Below are positions 1 through 8,190 of a stretch of DNA of 64,000 nucleotides, one piece after another. Within the stretch, counting starts at the first letter, position 1. The number at the start of each line of letters is the position of its first letter. The DNA comes from Shewanella livingstonensis. Lineage in GTDB: Bacteria; Pseudomonadota; Gammaproteobacteria; Enterobacterales; Shewanellaceae. The stretch covers positions 62,001 to 126,000 of the forward strand of contig NZ_CP034015.1 of the NCBI RefSeq assembly GCF_003855395.1. Direction: 5' to 3'. The notes beneath the pieces were generated by a model. It was not told where the DNA came from. It worked only from the letters and a program-made list of their open reading frames with translations, and did not search any database. Position numbers and translations under genes: made by a program.

Positions 1-1055
1 GGATGCAACGCATCACGCCCTTTAGAGTCCCATACTATTCCCACACGTTGATCCGATAACTGCACGATGGAACCAACAGGATAAATGCCCACACAACGAA
101 TAAACTCATATACCAGTTTTTGATCGAGATGAAATGGGGTCAAGCTGATGAGTATTTTAAATGCTGCAGCAGGGCTCATGGCTTCTTTGTAGCAACGGGC
201 AGCGGTTAGTGCATCAAAAATATCAACAATACAACTCATACGTCCATGCTGGGGAAGTTGCTCGCCCTTTAAGCCGTTAGGATAGCCTTTACCATCAAGC
301 TTTTCATGGTGCATTAAGCACACATCTTTACTGACTTGTGATAGTCCTTTTGTTTCGTTCATGATTTCCATTGCATAGTATTGATGCAATTTCATGTGTT
401 CAAATTCTTCTGGCGTTAGCTTGCCAGGTTTGTGCAATATTTCGTTATCGACTTGAATTTTACCGATATCATGTAAAATCCCACCTACTGCCATCTGCTT
501 TAACAGTTCACGATCAAGATTGAGGTGTTTGCCAAATGTCACCAGTAAAAAAGCAACATTAATAGAATGTTCGAGTAAATAAGCATCTTTGGTACGTAAA
601 GCAGAGATACACTTAAACGCATCGGCATCGTCCATAACCGACTCAATCATTTTATCGGCGACATCTTCAAATTGATCCACATCGATGGCTTTACCACCGA
701 AGGTTTCGGACATTACTTTTTGGATTAATCCTTTTGCTTCGGCAAGTAATTTTTTAGCTTGTAGCTGCTGAACATCTCGAGTTACCGTGGCTTTACGCAT
801 CAGCGGACTACTAGCAGAGCTTGATCTCGGGGCTTTTTTTAAGCCACAATTATCTGACGACCTATCGACATCGACCCACACCAGTGCAATATTATTTTTC
901 TTCAGTTTTGCGATTGCATCACGATGTTTGATTTGGCCAGGGTTACGAATGGCGACTTTATTGAGCTGATGATCTATCGCCGTAACAAACATGCCTAAAG
1001 CAAGTTTATCTGTGGGGATTTTGATGACGTTGCTTGATTCAACAGAATCATTCAT
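1..1055 (-). CDS. HD-GYP domain cyclic-di-GMP phosphodiesterase (C-terminus outside window)
   Basis: Reading leftwards from ATG 1053-1055, 351 codons are visible and the frame is still open at base 1. The N-terminal ~130 residues resemble the DUF3391 domain that often precedes HD-GYP domains. The HD-GYP core is clear: HDIGK with H195-D196, then HHEKLDGKGYP at about 249-259, which carries the second metal-binding histidines and the GYP signature. Known members hydrolyse c-di-GMP to pGpG/GMP and lower biofilm signalling. No membrane segment or receiver domain is visible, so this is probably a cytosolic enzyme. A GGAG lies 11 nt before the start. Substrate is inferred from family motifs only. 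Confidence 0.88.
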   Translation of the reverse strand, partial: MNDSVESSNVIKIPTDKLALGMFVTAIDHQLNKVAIRNPGQIKHRDAIAKLKKNNIALVWVDVDRSSDNCGLKKAPRSSSASSPLMRKATVTRDVQQLQAKKLLAEAKGLIQKVMSETFGGKAIDVDQFEDVADKMIESVMDDADAFKCISALRTKDAYLLEHSINVAFLLVTFGKHLNLDRELLKQMAVGGILHDIGKIQVDNEILHKPGKLTPEEFEHMKLHQYYAMEIMNETKGLSQVSKDVCLMHHEKLDGKGYPNGLKGEQLPQHGRMSCIVDIFDALTAARCYKEAMSPAAAFKILISLTPFHLDQKLVYEFIRCVGIYPVGSIVQLSDQRVGIVWDSKGRDALH

Positions 1056-1111
1056 TGTACAAGTTACTCCAGGAGAGAAAACTAAAAGCGAGATCAAACT
1101 TACATATTTTT

Positions 1112-1157
1112 AACTATATTTTGAACTATATTTTGAACTATATTTTGAACTATTTTA
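1112..1157. repeat. 12-bp tandem repeat, about 3.8 copies
   Basis: The unit AACTATATTTTG occurs at 1112-1123, 1124-1135 and 1136-1147, followed by a partial copy to 1157. It sits in the divergent gap (1056-1416) between the HD-GYP gene and menF, starting 57 bp upstream of the HD-GYP start codon. The exact copies suggest recent slippage. The rest of this 361-bp gap is AT-rich and I see no clear operator or terminator in it. Confidence 0.9.
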
Positions 1158-1416
1158 CTCAGTTCAGCTAATTTTTACTTCATATGACCATATTAATGTT
1201 GATTATGCTTTTAAAGCACCTGAACAATACATATAACCCCACCATTGCAACTTAGGAGGCTATAAGTTTAACAACGGAATTGAATCGCTAAATAATACCC
1301 CCGATACTTGTCGAATACAAAAATCACTAACGTAACTGACTATATTAGCAATTCAGATCACACGCTTTAACCTTGCCAATTGACACTGTTTCATCGGTTT
1401 ATTAACGTTAACCCTC

Positions 1417-2799
1417 ATGCTGTTATACGAGAGGCGCAGATTGACAGGTCACTTTTTTTCATCACAATTTAGCGAATTAATCACTAAGATCGAACAACTG
1501 CGCAACATACCGATCTGTGATCCTATTGTGCAACTGTCTGTTAACGCTCCAGCACTGCCATTAATATCGTGGTTAAGTGCTCAAACATTATACCCCAAAG
1601 TTTATTGGCACGGCCGTGATAGAAACGAAGATGTCGCCGCCATAGGCTCATGCAAGACGTTTTATTTTGCTGACCAAATCGACGATAATGCTTTAGCACA
1701 AATTTATCAGCAACAGCGAAGCAAAACCAATCATCAAGATATTCGTTACTACGGCGGTTTAGCCTTCGATCGTACAGTAGAATGTTGGCCTGAATTTGGT
1801 CGTGCACACTTTATATTGCCCAGAATTGAATTACGCCGCAGTGGGAATCACGTTAGGGTATTAGTGAACCTTAATTTTGAAAATGGTGAAACTGAAGCCG
1901 AAATCCAAGCTGCACTTGATGCTATAAAAACAGTGCAAAAACCACGTCCCTTATCGCCGCCCAACAAACTCACATTAATGGGTCGGAGTGATTTACCTAA
2001 TTTTGCCCGCTGGAAGGAATTAGTTGAACAGGTCACCCAAGCTAATTTCATCAAATCGATACCCAAAGTCGTATTATCACGCCACAGCCAAATTGATGTA
2101 GATGATAATATTGACCCCTGGACAGTGCTAGCTTGCTGGCAAGGGCGTAATCCAAATAGTTTCCAATTTGGATTCCAATTTAGCCCTGAACGCGCCTTTA
2201 TATCTTGCTCACCAGAACGATTATACTTACGCCGTCAGCAAGAACTGTTTACTGAAGCATTAGCGGGAACGACGATTAGAGGACTTAATCCAGATGAAGA
2301 TAATTTATTAGCACAAGCGTTATTAGATGACATTAAAAATAGCCACGAGAACCAATTAGTCAGAGAACATATTGTCGATGTGCTAACGCCATTGAGCCAA
2401 TATGTAGGTGCTGATGAGCAACCCAAAATTTTTAAGCTTAATCATATTCAACATTTGCACCGCGCTATCCGAGCTCAGTTAAAACCCGGTGTGAGTGATT
2501 TTGAATTATTACGGGCTTTGCATCCAACGCCTGCTGTAGGAGGTTTACCACGCGATGCTGCACTGAACTTTATTCGTCAACGAGAAGGTTATGCTAGAGG
2601 CTGGTATGCTGGGGCTTGTGGGTATTTAAATCGCCATGAATCAGAGTTCTCTGTCGCAATTAGAAGTGCACTCATAGAGCCTAGAAGAATTAATTTGTTT
2701 GCTGGAGCAGGCATTGTAGCAGGCTCAGATCCTGAGGCAGAATGGCAAGAACTGGAAAATAAGTTAGCCACCGTTTTGTCTATTTTGATCGACTTTTAA
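1417..2799 (+). CDS. menF: Isochorismate synthase MenF
   Basis: 460 residues, close to the usual family length. It converts chorismate to isochorismate, the committed step of menaquinone synthesis. The C-terminal chorismate-binding domain shows the expected blocks: KVVLSRH near 218, SPERLYLRR near 270 followed by EALAGTTIRG, HPTPAVGGLPRD near 368, GWYAGACGY near 394 and AGAGIVAGSDPEAEW near 430. Menaquinone carries electrons in anaerobic respiration, a central trait of Shewanella. No menDH or other men genes are adjacent. The ATG at 1417 has only a weak ribosome site; a start a few codons downstream is possible. MenF is preferred over salicylate-specific or EntC-type enzymes because of overall motif similarity and no siderophore genes nearby. 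Confidence 0.9.
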   Translation: MLLYERRRLTGHFFSSQFSELITKIEQLRNIPICDPIVQLSVNAPALPLISWLSAQTLYPKVYWHGRDRNEDVAAIGSCKTFYFADQIDDNALAQIYQQQRSKTNHQDIRYYGGLAFDRTVECWPEFGRAHFILPRIELRRSGNHVRVLVNLNFENGETEAEIQAALDAIKTVQKPRPLSPPNKLTLMGRSDLPNFARWKELVEQVTQANFIKSIPKVVLSRHSQIDVDDNIDPWTVLACWQGRNPNSFQFGFQFSPERAFISCSPERLYLRRQQELFTEALAGTTIRGLNPDEDNLLAQALLDDIKNSHENQLVREHIVDVLTPLSQYVGADEQPKIFKLNHIQHLHRAIRAQLKPGVSDFELLRALHPTPAVGGLPRDAALNFIRQREGYARGWYAGACGYLNRHESEFSVAIRSALIEPRRINLFAGAGIVAGSDPEAEWQELENKLATVLSILIDF

Positions 2800-3058
2800 T
2801 CTTCCACTACTGTCCATCACCAATGAGGTTAACCTCAGCAAAATCTTTCGCTTGAGCAAAACACATGCTATTATCCGGCCCCCGTGTTTGCCAATACCTT
2901 GCTATTGCCTTGAAATAGGCCGGCTAACGGGTGTGCTTAAAGCAAGCACTGCATATAAACTAAAATAATAATATTCTCTATAACAGACATTAGCTTATCT
3001 GTTTAACTGCGGCTAAATAGCCTCATTAGCACAAGCAAGTACTGTTAATCAAATTAAT
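2800..3058 (+). other. Leader region upstream of yhhQ
   Basis: This is the non-coding gap after menF. A short inverted repeat, GTGCTT/AAGCAC, lies near 2933-2949 (GTGCTTAAAGCAAGCAC), and CCCGT (2881-2885) can pair with ACGGG (about 2956-2960), so a folded leader is possible. I cannot assign a known RNA family to it. The part next to yhhQ is annotated separately as a riboswitch. Confidence 0.35.
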
Positions 3059-3096
3059 AGCGGGTTCCCTCACCCCGTGCTAACCAATTAAAAAGG
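3059..3096 (+). promoter_or_regulatory. Candidate preQ1 class I riboswitch controlling yhhQ
   Basis: The 38 nt before the start codon follow the small preQ1-I layout. AGC-GGG (3059-3064) pairs with CCC-GT-GCT (about 3074-3081) around a C-rich loop, then comes an A-rich tail ending in AAAAAGG. The loop CCT (3068-3070) can pair with AGG of the ribosome site (3094-3096), forming the pseudoknot that would hide it. GGGTTC...ACCCC resembles the GGUUC...ACCC core of known preQ1-I RNAs. The downstream gene is the queuosine-precursor transporter, the expected target. The fold was judged by eye; the GT bulge in stem P1 is atypical. Confidence 0.55.
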
Positions 3097-3103
3097 CCAC
3101 AAT

Positions 3104-3784
3104 ATGTTGACATTAACCCAGGCGAAATATCGCCGAGCACTGATGCTATTAGTCAGTTTTCATATCTTAATTATTTGCGCAAGTAACTACCTTGTTCAAT
3201 TACCATTCCAGCTATTTAGCTACCACACTACTTGGGGTGCTTTTAGCTTTCCTTTTGTATATTTAGCTACCGACTTAACTGTTAGAGTGTTTGGTCAGCA
3301 AGCCGCTAGAAGTATTATTCTCAAAGCCATGGTACCAGCACTTGTGGTGTCGTATTTAGTTGGCGTATTGTTTCATCAAGGTCAATTACAAGCGCTTGAC
3401 GCCTTAGCCGAGTGGAATAATTTTGTGTTCCGCATTGCCTTTGCCAGCTTCGTGGCATACTTGATTGGCCAACTAATGGACATCACTGTATTTGCTAAAT
3501 TACGTCAAGCAAAGGCTTGGTGGGTCGCCCCCGCAGCATCAACATTAGTGGGTAACTTAGTCGATACCTTAGTGTTTTTCAGTGTGGCATTTTATGCCTC
3601 AAGTGATGTGTTTATGGCAACTCATTGGCCAGAAATAGCCACAGTTGATTACGCCTTTAAATTGATTGTGAGCTTAGGGTTGTTTCTACCCGCATATGGC
3701 GTGTTATTGAAAGTTCTGCAAGACAAGATTCTGCTTAATAGTGTTACCGATAATGACGGCGCTATTGTTCAAGTATCTAAATAA
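3104..3784 (+). CDS. yhhQ: Queuosine precursor transporter YhhQ
   Basis: 226 residues, nearly all hydrophobic with about six membrane spans, matching the COG1738/DUF165 family. E. coli YhhQ imports 7-cyano/7-aminomethyl-7-deazaguanine for queuosine tRNA modification. Recognisable blocks are FPFVYLATDLTVRVFGQ near 49-65, FIGQLMDI-type motif near 121-130 and GNLVDTLVFF near 150-159. Ribosome site AAAAGG lies 7 nt before the ATG and appears to be part of a riboswitch. The gene is monocistronic; menF is 304 bp upstream and the next + strand gene is an RNA. Confidence 0.88.
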   Translation: MLTLTQAKYRRALMLLVSFHILIICASNYLVQLPFQLFSYHTTWGAFSFPFVYLATDLTVRVFGQQAARSIILKAMVPALVVSYLVGVLFHQGQLQALDALAEWNNFVFRIAFASFVAYLIGQLMDITVFAKLRQAKAWWVAPAASTLVGNLVDTLVFFSVAFYASSDVFMATHWPEIATVDYAFKLIVSLGLFLPAYGVLLKVLQDKILLNSVTDNDGAIVQVSK

Positions 3785-4191
3785 TCATAATTATCGTTCA
3801 GGTAGACAAGTGAAAGCATCGTCGACTTTAATAACTGCGCCGACGATGCTTGACTCATTTAATGTGCTACATGTTTCTCAGGTTCGTGCGGTATAAATCC
3901 GCTAAAGAACATGAATATGATCTTTAGCGGATTTATACGAAGATTCCACCGATCGTTGGCCAATGTGTTTACTTTCGAAGTTAATAACAATCATAAACCG
4001 TAACCTAATCTTGAAGAAAACTAACCTTTAACACCATTATAAGCGCATCAACATAATCATATTTTATAGCGTTAATTTAAATACAACCACAGAGCAACAA
4101 AGCAACGGAATAATTTAACTATAAAAATCAACCGCTAAGCCTTAATTTATAATTAATTGAATGTAAAGATGAGATTTATAACGTTAAACAC
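3785..4191. other. Intergenic region with two inverted repeats after yhhQ
   Basis: The first hairpin pairs AGCATCGTCG (3815-3824) with CGACGATGCT (3841-3850), 10 bp with a 16-nt loop. The second pairs 3891-3908 with 3921-3938, a perfect 18-bp stem with a 12-nt loop. Neither is followed by a T-tract, so they are not classical terminators, although the first could still end yhhQ transcripts. The remaining ~250 bp are AT-rich with nothing I can identify. Confidence 0.7.
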
Positions 4192-4220
4192 TTGCAAACG
4201 ATAATGAGAATGATTACTAT
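4192..4220 (+). promoter_or_regulatory. ryhB promoter overlapped by a Fur box
   Basis: A -35 box TTGCAA (4192-4197) and -10 box TACTAT (4215-4220) are separated by 17 bp. The 19-21 bp starting at 4200 (GATAATGAGAATGATTACT) closely follow the Fur consensus GATAATGATAATCATTATC and cover the spacer and -10. Iron-loaded Fur would therefore repress transcription, as expected for ryhB. Confidence 0.82.
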
Positions 4221-4226
4221 TAAGTC

Positions 4227-4347
4227 GCGTTCCAAAACTCAGCTTAATAATTAGAGACTTCATCACCTTTAATTAGTATTCAGAGTTCGCAAGCACGACA
4301 TTGCTCACACACTCTTTGTGGCCGGATTAATCATCCGGCTTTTTTTT
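4227..4347 (+). ncRNA. ryhB: RyhB iron-responsive small RNA
   Basis: The core AAGCACGACATTGCTCACA (about 4291-4309) is nearly identical to the conserved pairing region of E. coli RyhB. The predicted start is about 4227, 7 nt after the -10 box. The end is an intrinsic terminator at 4321-4347, giving about 120 nt; I recall a RyhB of about 119 nt being reported for S. oneidensis. RyhB is known to silence iron-using protein mRNAs with Hfq when iron is scarce. It lies in the gap before the 3' end of the opposite-strand histidine kinase gene. The exact 5' end is inferred from promoter spacing. Confidence 0.88.
4321..4347 (+). terminator. Intrinsic terminator of ryhB
   Basis: GCCGGAT (4321-4327), loop TAATC, ATCCGGC (4333-4339), then eight T (4340-4347). 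Canonical form, and the 3' boundary of the RNA. Confidence 0.93.
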
Positions 4348-4361
4348 ACCTGTTTTTTGAG

Positions 4362-6506
4362 TTATTGAATTCTATCGCCAAAATGTAAACCCTCATAAGG
4401 CCCAAGTTGCTGATCATCTTTCGCTTTATGATAAAGCCCAATGGTAAATATAGTACCTTTTCCAACCGTCGAGCTCACTTCTATCGTCCCGCCAAGTCGT
4501 TTAATAATGCCATAACTCAAAGAGAGACCTAAACCAGTACCATCTTTACGTGTGGTATAAAATGGATCAAAGATACGACTCAAATCTTCTTTCGTTATTC
4601 CCATACCTTCATCTTCAACTTCAATTTTAACCCCAATAGCCTTACCATCTTCTAGCCAGTCGTAAGTTCGTAGCCAAATCCGACCTTTGTTCTCTATCGC
4701 ATGAGCAGCATTCACCATTAAGTTAATCAGTACTTGTAATAGCTGGGGACGATTGACTTCAACAGAGCCTGTAGCGGTGAACTCCTTGATCAGTGTGACT
4801 TCTTGCTGCTCAATAGAATGGCGGGCTAATAGCAGCATCTCTTCAACAATTTGAGTCACTGGTTGTAATGTTATAGGTGCGTTGAACTCCCCTGGACGGC
4901 TATATTGCAACAGGCTTCGAATAATCGTCGTAATCCGGCCCACTTGCTGGATCACCAATTCAATTTCTTCTTCAACTACCGCAGCATTATCACCAAGTTC
5001 ATATTTTAATAGCTCCATATTGCCCAAAATAACCGCGGTAGGATTATTAATTTCATGGGCGATACCCGCTATCAGTTCTCCCAATGCGGTGAGTTTTTCG
5101 TTAGTAACCAGTTGTTGCCGGGTTGCATGTAATAACGCCACATTACGCTCGAGCTCCTCAGTTTTATCTTGCAAACTGCGGGTACGCTGCTCAACTTTAA
5201 TTTCAAGTTGCTCTGCAGCGGCTTGAATTTGGGCATTACGCCTTTGTAATAAATCCAACATATTGTCAAATTGCTCAGCTAAATGCGCCAGTTCGTTATC
5301 GCCATTGATATCTAATTTACCAATCCTGATGTTGCGCCCTGATTGCACTGCAGTAACCACTTGATGAATATATTCAATTGGCTGTAACAAGCTGTTTGCA
5401 CCTCGATATACCAGAAAGCCTGAAATCAATAATACGAACACTAAAATGGTGCCCAGCTCGATAATATTGAGTAAATAATTGTGCAGAAAAGGCGATTCAG
5501 AAAAACCCGCATATACCATCCCAATCCTTTTACCGCGCACATCTCGTAAAGGCAAATAACCAGAGATATACCAATCATTAAGCACAAAGGCACGATTTAT
5601 CCAGGTTTGACCTTCAACAAGTACTTGCTGATAAACCTCATCAGACACCAGTGTGCCTAATGCTCGATTGGATTTACTCCTGTCTTTTGGAAATTGTTCC
5701 AACGGCACATTGGTGCTAATTCGAATATTATCTAGAAAAAGGGTAACGGTACCGATTGAGCGTTCAGGCAAGGTGCCTTTACCGTAGACGAGATCCCGAA
5801 TATTATCGACTATGGCGGTATTGCGGTTAAACAACATGCCACCATCTAAATACCAAAACACATTTCCCGAGAGATCAGCTATGGGTAATAAAGTTCGACT
5901 TAATAATCCACGAGTCTCGATATTTTGTTGCGGTTGTTTGGCATGCGATGTCGGAACCAGGGTAATTTGAGCCTGAGTTGCTAAACTGGCATTAATTCTT
6001 TCAAGACGTTTGGCTGATAATACCATAAAGCCTGAAAAAGCTTTTTGTTGAGTTTGGTGCAACATCATGCGTAAGTCTGGGTCAGCGGCAGCATCTGCGA
6101 CACTAATTAACCGGAGAAAGTCTAATCCTGACGTTTGTTGTTGCTGTGCTAATAGTATATTTAAGGCATTAATTGCATTGGGGTTCGGTTGTTGTTCCGT
6201 GTGTTTTAATAGCCTAAATGCGTGTTGAAAGTCCCATGATGCACTGATTGAATCTAAGCGGTCTTGTTGTCTTTCCTGCACCTGTACTAAAGTGCTATTG
6301 GCGACAACTAAGTCTGCCTTTACCTTCATAAACAATTGCTTGCCTGTGTAGATTACATTCCAGTAAATAGTAATAAACACCAAGCTAATCAACGTTAATA
6401 AAATAGGCAGCGATGTCAAAAACAAAATACGATAACGTACTTTGGCTTGCATTTGCTGCCAACTAATACCAAAAATCCGGGTAAAAACACCTGTAGAATG
6501 CACCAC
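4362..6506 (-). CDS. Membrane sensor histidine kinase (partner of the sigma-54 response regulator)
   Basis: 714 residues. Membrane segments lie at about 26-52 and 348-368 and bracket a ~295-residue periplasmic sensor region that looks Cache-like. A HAMP region (about 370-425) and a coiled coil (425-475) follow. The HisKA motif GIAHEINNP has phospho-acceptor H484. The ATPase domain has NLMVNAAHAIE (N box), DEGMGI (G1) and GTGLGLSLSYG (G2). Its ATG at 6504-6506 lies 2 nt after the stop of the response-regulator gene, so the two form an operon with the regulator first. The ligand is unknown. Adjacency to tungstate-transport genes suggests, but does not prove, that it senses an anion or cofactor state. 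Confidence 0.9.
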   Translation of the reverse strand: MVHSTGVFTRIFGISWQQMQAKVRYRILFLTSLPILLTLISLVFITIYWNVIYTGKQLFMKVKADLVVANSTLVQVQERQQDRLDSISASWDFQHAFRLLKHTEQQPNPNAINALNILLAQQQQTSGLDFLRLISVADAAADPDLRMMLHQTQQKAFSGFMVLSAKRLERINASLATQAQITLVPTSHAKQPQQNIETRGLLSRTLLPIADLSGNVFWYLDGGMLFNRNTAIVDNIRDLVYGKGTLPERSIGTVTLFLDNIRISTNVPLEQFPKDRSKSNRALGTLVSDEVYQQVLVEGQTWINRAFVLNDWYISGYLPLRDVRGKRIGMVYAGFSESPFLHNYLLNIIELGTILVFVLLISGFLVYRGANSLLQPIEYIHQVVTAVQSGRNIRIGKLDINGDNELAHLAEQFDNMLDLLQRRNAQIQAAAEQLEIKVEQRTRSLQDKTEELERNVALLHATRQQLVTNEKLTALGELIAGIAHEINNPTAVILGNMELLKYELGDNAAVVEEEIELVIQQVGRITTIIRSLLQYSRPGEFNAPITLQPVTQIVEEMLLLARHSIEQQEVTLIKEFTATGSVEVNRPQLLQVLINLMVNAAHAIENKGRIWLRTYDWLEDGKAIGVKIEVEDEGMGITKEDLSRIFDPFYTTRKDGTGLGLSLSYGIIKRLGGTIEVSSTVGKGTIFTIGLYHKAKDDQQLGPYEGLHFGDRIQ

Positions 6507-6508
6507 GT

Positions 6509-7897
6509 TTAGACTTCCTCGAAACCTTGCTCTGGGTGATTAAACCAGTCTTTAAATTTCCGGTCTAAGGTTTTTCGAGACACACCTAAATCGCGTGCTG
6601 CGGCGGATTTATTACCATTATGGTTACCAACCACTTTAGTAACATGTTGCTTTTCAACTTCTTTCAATGGCCAGTTTAACGGGTAGCCCATGGCATCGTT
6701 AACCGTAACCGACATCGGTTTTTTCCAATATTCCGCAGGAGGTTTACCTAATAAGATACAACGTTCAATCATATTGCGTAGTTCACGAATATTGCCGGGC
6801 CAATCATGTTGCTGTAGTACTTGTAGGTCTTCGTGGCTCCAAATAACATCTTTTATGCCTAGCTCTTGTGACAACTGCAAAGTAAAAAAATGAGTCAGTT
6901 CAACAACATCATCAGGACGAGAGCGCAGAGATGGAATAACAATATTCAACACATTTAAACGATAAAATAAATCGCGCCTAAAACGCCCCGCTTCAACTTC
7001 ATCAATCAGTAAACGGTTAGTTGCCGCAATAACGCGCACATTTATATCAATTTCTTTTTCACTTCCAACAGGCCGAATAGCACGCTGCTCAAGTACTCGC
7101 AGTAAGGCTGTTTGCATATTCATCGGCATTTCGCCAATTTCATCTAAGAATATAGTGCCGCCAGAAGCATAACTGAATAGCCCTTCTCGATTACCTTTTG
7201 CGCCAGTAAACGCGCCCGCAGTATGACCAAACAACTCACTGGCTAATAATTCCGGGGCTATCGCGCCACAGTTAACGGGGACAAAAGCACCACTTCGGCC
7301 ACTGAGTTGATGTAACTGTCTGGCCACCAGCTCTTTACCGGTACCAGATTCACCTTCAATTAATACCACTGCGTTAGTCGGGGCGATGCGTTCTATGACT
7401 TCTTTAACATCACGAATAGCTTCACTGTTGCCGATAATAGTGGATGATTGTCCGTGCGATAATTCTCGCCTAAGCATAAAGTTTTCGCGCTTAAGTAAAC
7501 GTTTTTCGATACAACGATCGACAGCGGTGACCATTTGCTCTAAGTGAAATGGTTTCATAATAAAGTCAGACGCACCCGCACGTAATGCTTTGATGGCTAC
7601 ATCCATATCAGCATAACCGGTCATAAAAATAATATCGGATTGACGCTCGGGATCATTCAGCGCTTCATGCCACTCGATACCGGAACGGTCGGGTAAGCGA
7701 ATATCCACAATCAGTAAATCAAAATGACCATGGCTGCGTAACTCTTCTGCTTGAGCAATGGTAGAGGCGGTTTCAACTAGGGCAAACTTTTTTGCCAAGG
7801 CTTTCATCAAAAAACTTCTCATACCTGGTTCATCATCAACGATAAGAACTGACATGGTGGTCTTGCTTACTGGGGAAATATGTTCATTTGGACTCAT
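6509..7897 (-). CDS. Sigma-54-dependent response regulator (NtrC/DctD family)
   Basis: 462 residues in three domains. The receiver (about 15-125) has phospho-acceptor D65 within IVDIRLPD. The AAA+ sigma-54 activation domain (about 150-385) carries Walker A GESGTGKE, the sigma-54 contact loop GAFTGA and Walker B GGTIFLDEIGEM. The C-terminal Fis-type helix-turn-helix is GNKSAAARDLGVSRKTLDRKF (about 429-449). M15 (MSVLIVDDE) is an alternative start. Such proteins bind upstream sites and activate promoters of the -24/-12 class. One such element lies 190 bp away in front of the divergent tupA gene, making that operon the obvious target candidate. Confidence 0.93.
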   Translation of the reverse strand: MSPNEHISPVSKTTMSVLIVDDEPGMRSFLMKALAKKFALVETASTIAQAEELRSHGHFDLLIVDIRLPDRSGIEWHEALNDPERQSDIIFMTGYADMDVAIKALRAGASDFIMKPFHLEQMVTAVDRCIEKRLLKRENFMLRRELSHGQSSTIIGNSEAIRDVKEVIERIAPTNAVVLIEGESGTGKELVARQLHQLSGRSGAFVPVNCGAIAPELLASELFGHTAGAFTGAKGNREGLFSYASGGTIFLDEIGEMPMNMQTALLRVLEQRAIRPVGSEKEIDINVRVIAATNRLLIDEVEAGRFRRDLFYRLNVLNIVIPSLRSRPDDVVELTHFFTLQLSQELGIKDVIWSHEDLQVLQQHDWPGNIRELRNMIERCILLGKPPAEYWKKPMSVTVNDAMGYPLNWPLKEVEKQHVTKVVGNHNGNKSAAARDLGVSRKTLDRKFKDWFNHPEQGFEEV

Positions 7898-8084
7898 AAA
7901 TGGACTCTTATGTGGACATTTTGACGCGCTTTACAACACTGTATCACCTAAACCAAATGACTTGGTCACTATGAACCACAGAAAAGTGATCGTGGGACAA
8001 TTTGTCTAACATAAATGTTTACAGCTTGGGAGCAAGTTCACAGTTTCGATTTTATGCGTGAACTGTATTTGCATTAACACTGCT

Positions 8085-8100
8085 TGGCATCTAACTTGCT
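8085..8100 (+). promoter_or_regulatory. Candidate sigma-54 (-24/-12) promoter for tupABC-mobA-mobB/moeA
   Basis: TGGCATCTAACTTGCT at 8085-8100 fits the RpoN consensus TGGCACG-N4-TTGCW with exact GG-to-GC spacing (GG 8086-8087, GC 8098-8099); the mismatches are C6 to T and G7 to C. The expected start is near 8110, leaving a ~80-nt leader. Upstream are two symmetric candidates for activator binding: GACAA-T-TTGTC (7996-8006) and AGTTCAC...GTGAACT (8035-8041/8058-8064). A sigma-54 activator is encoded divergently next door. Confidence 0.55.
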
Positions 8101-8190
8101 TATTGCATTGGTAATTAAGCAAGATGGCTTAATGTTTTGTACAAGAATTCAGTATGAACATCATGATTATTAATATATCAAGGAGCGGCA

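Noticed and set aside
8101..8190. Possible Moco/Tuco riboswitch before tupA
   Set aside because: The leader is short and only an 8-bp hairpin (8095-8102/8116-8123) is visible; no multi-stem motif fits.
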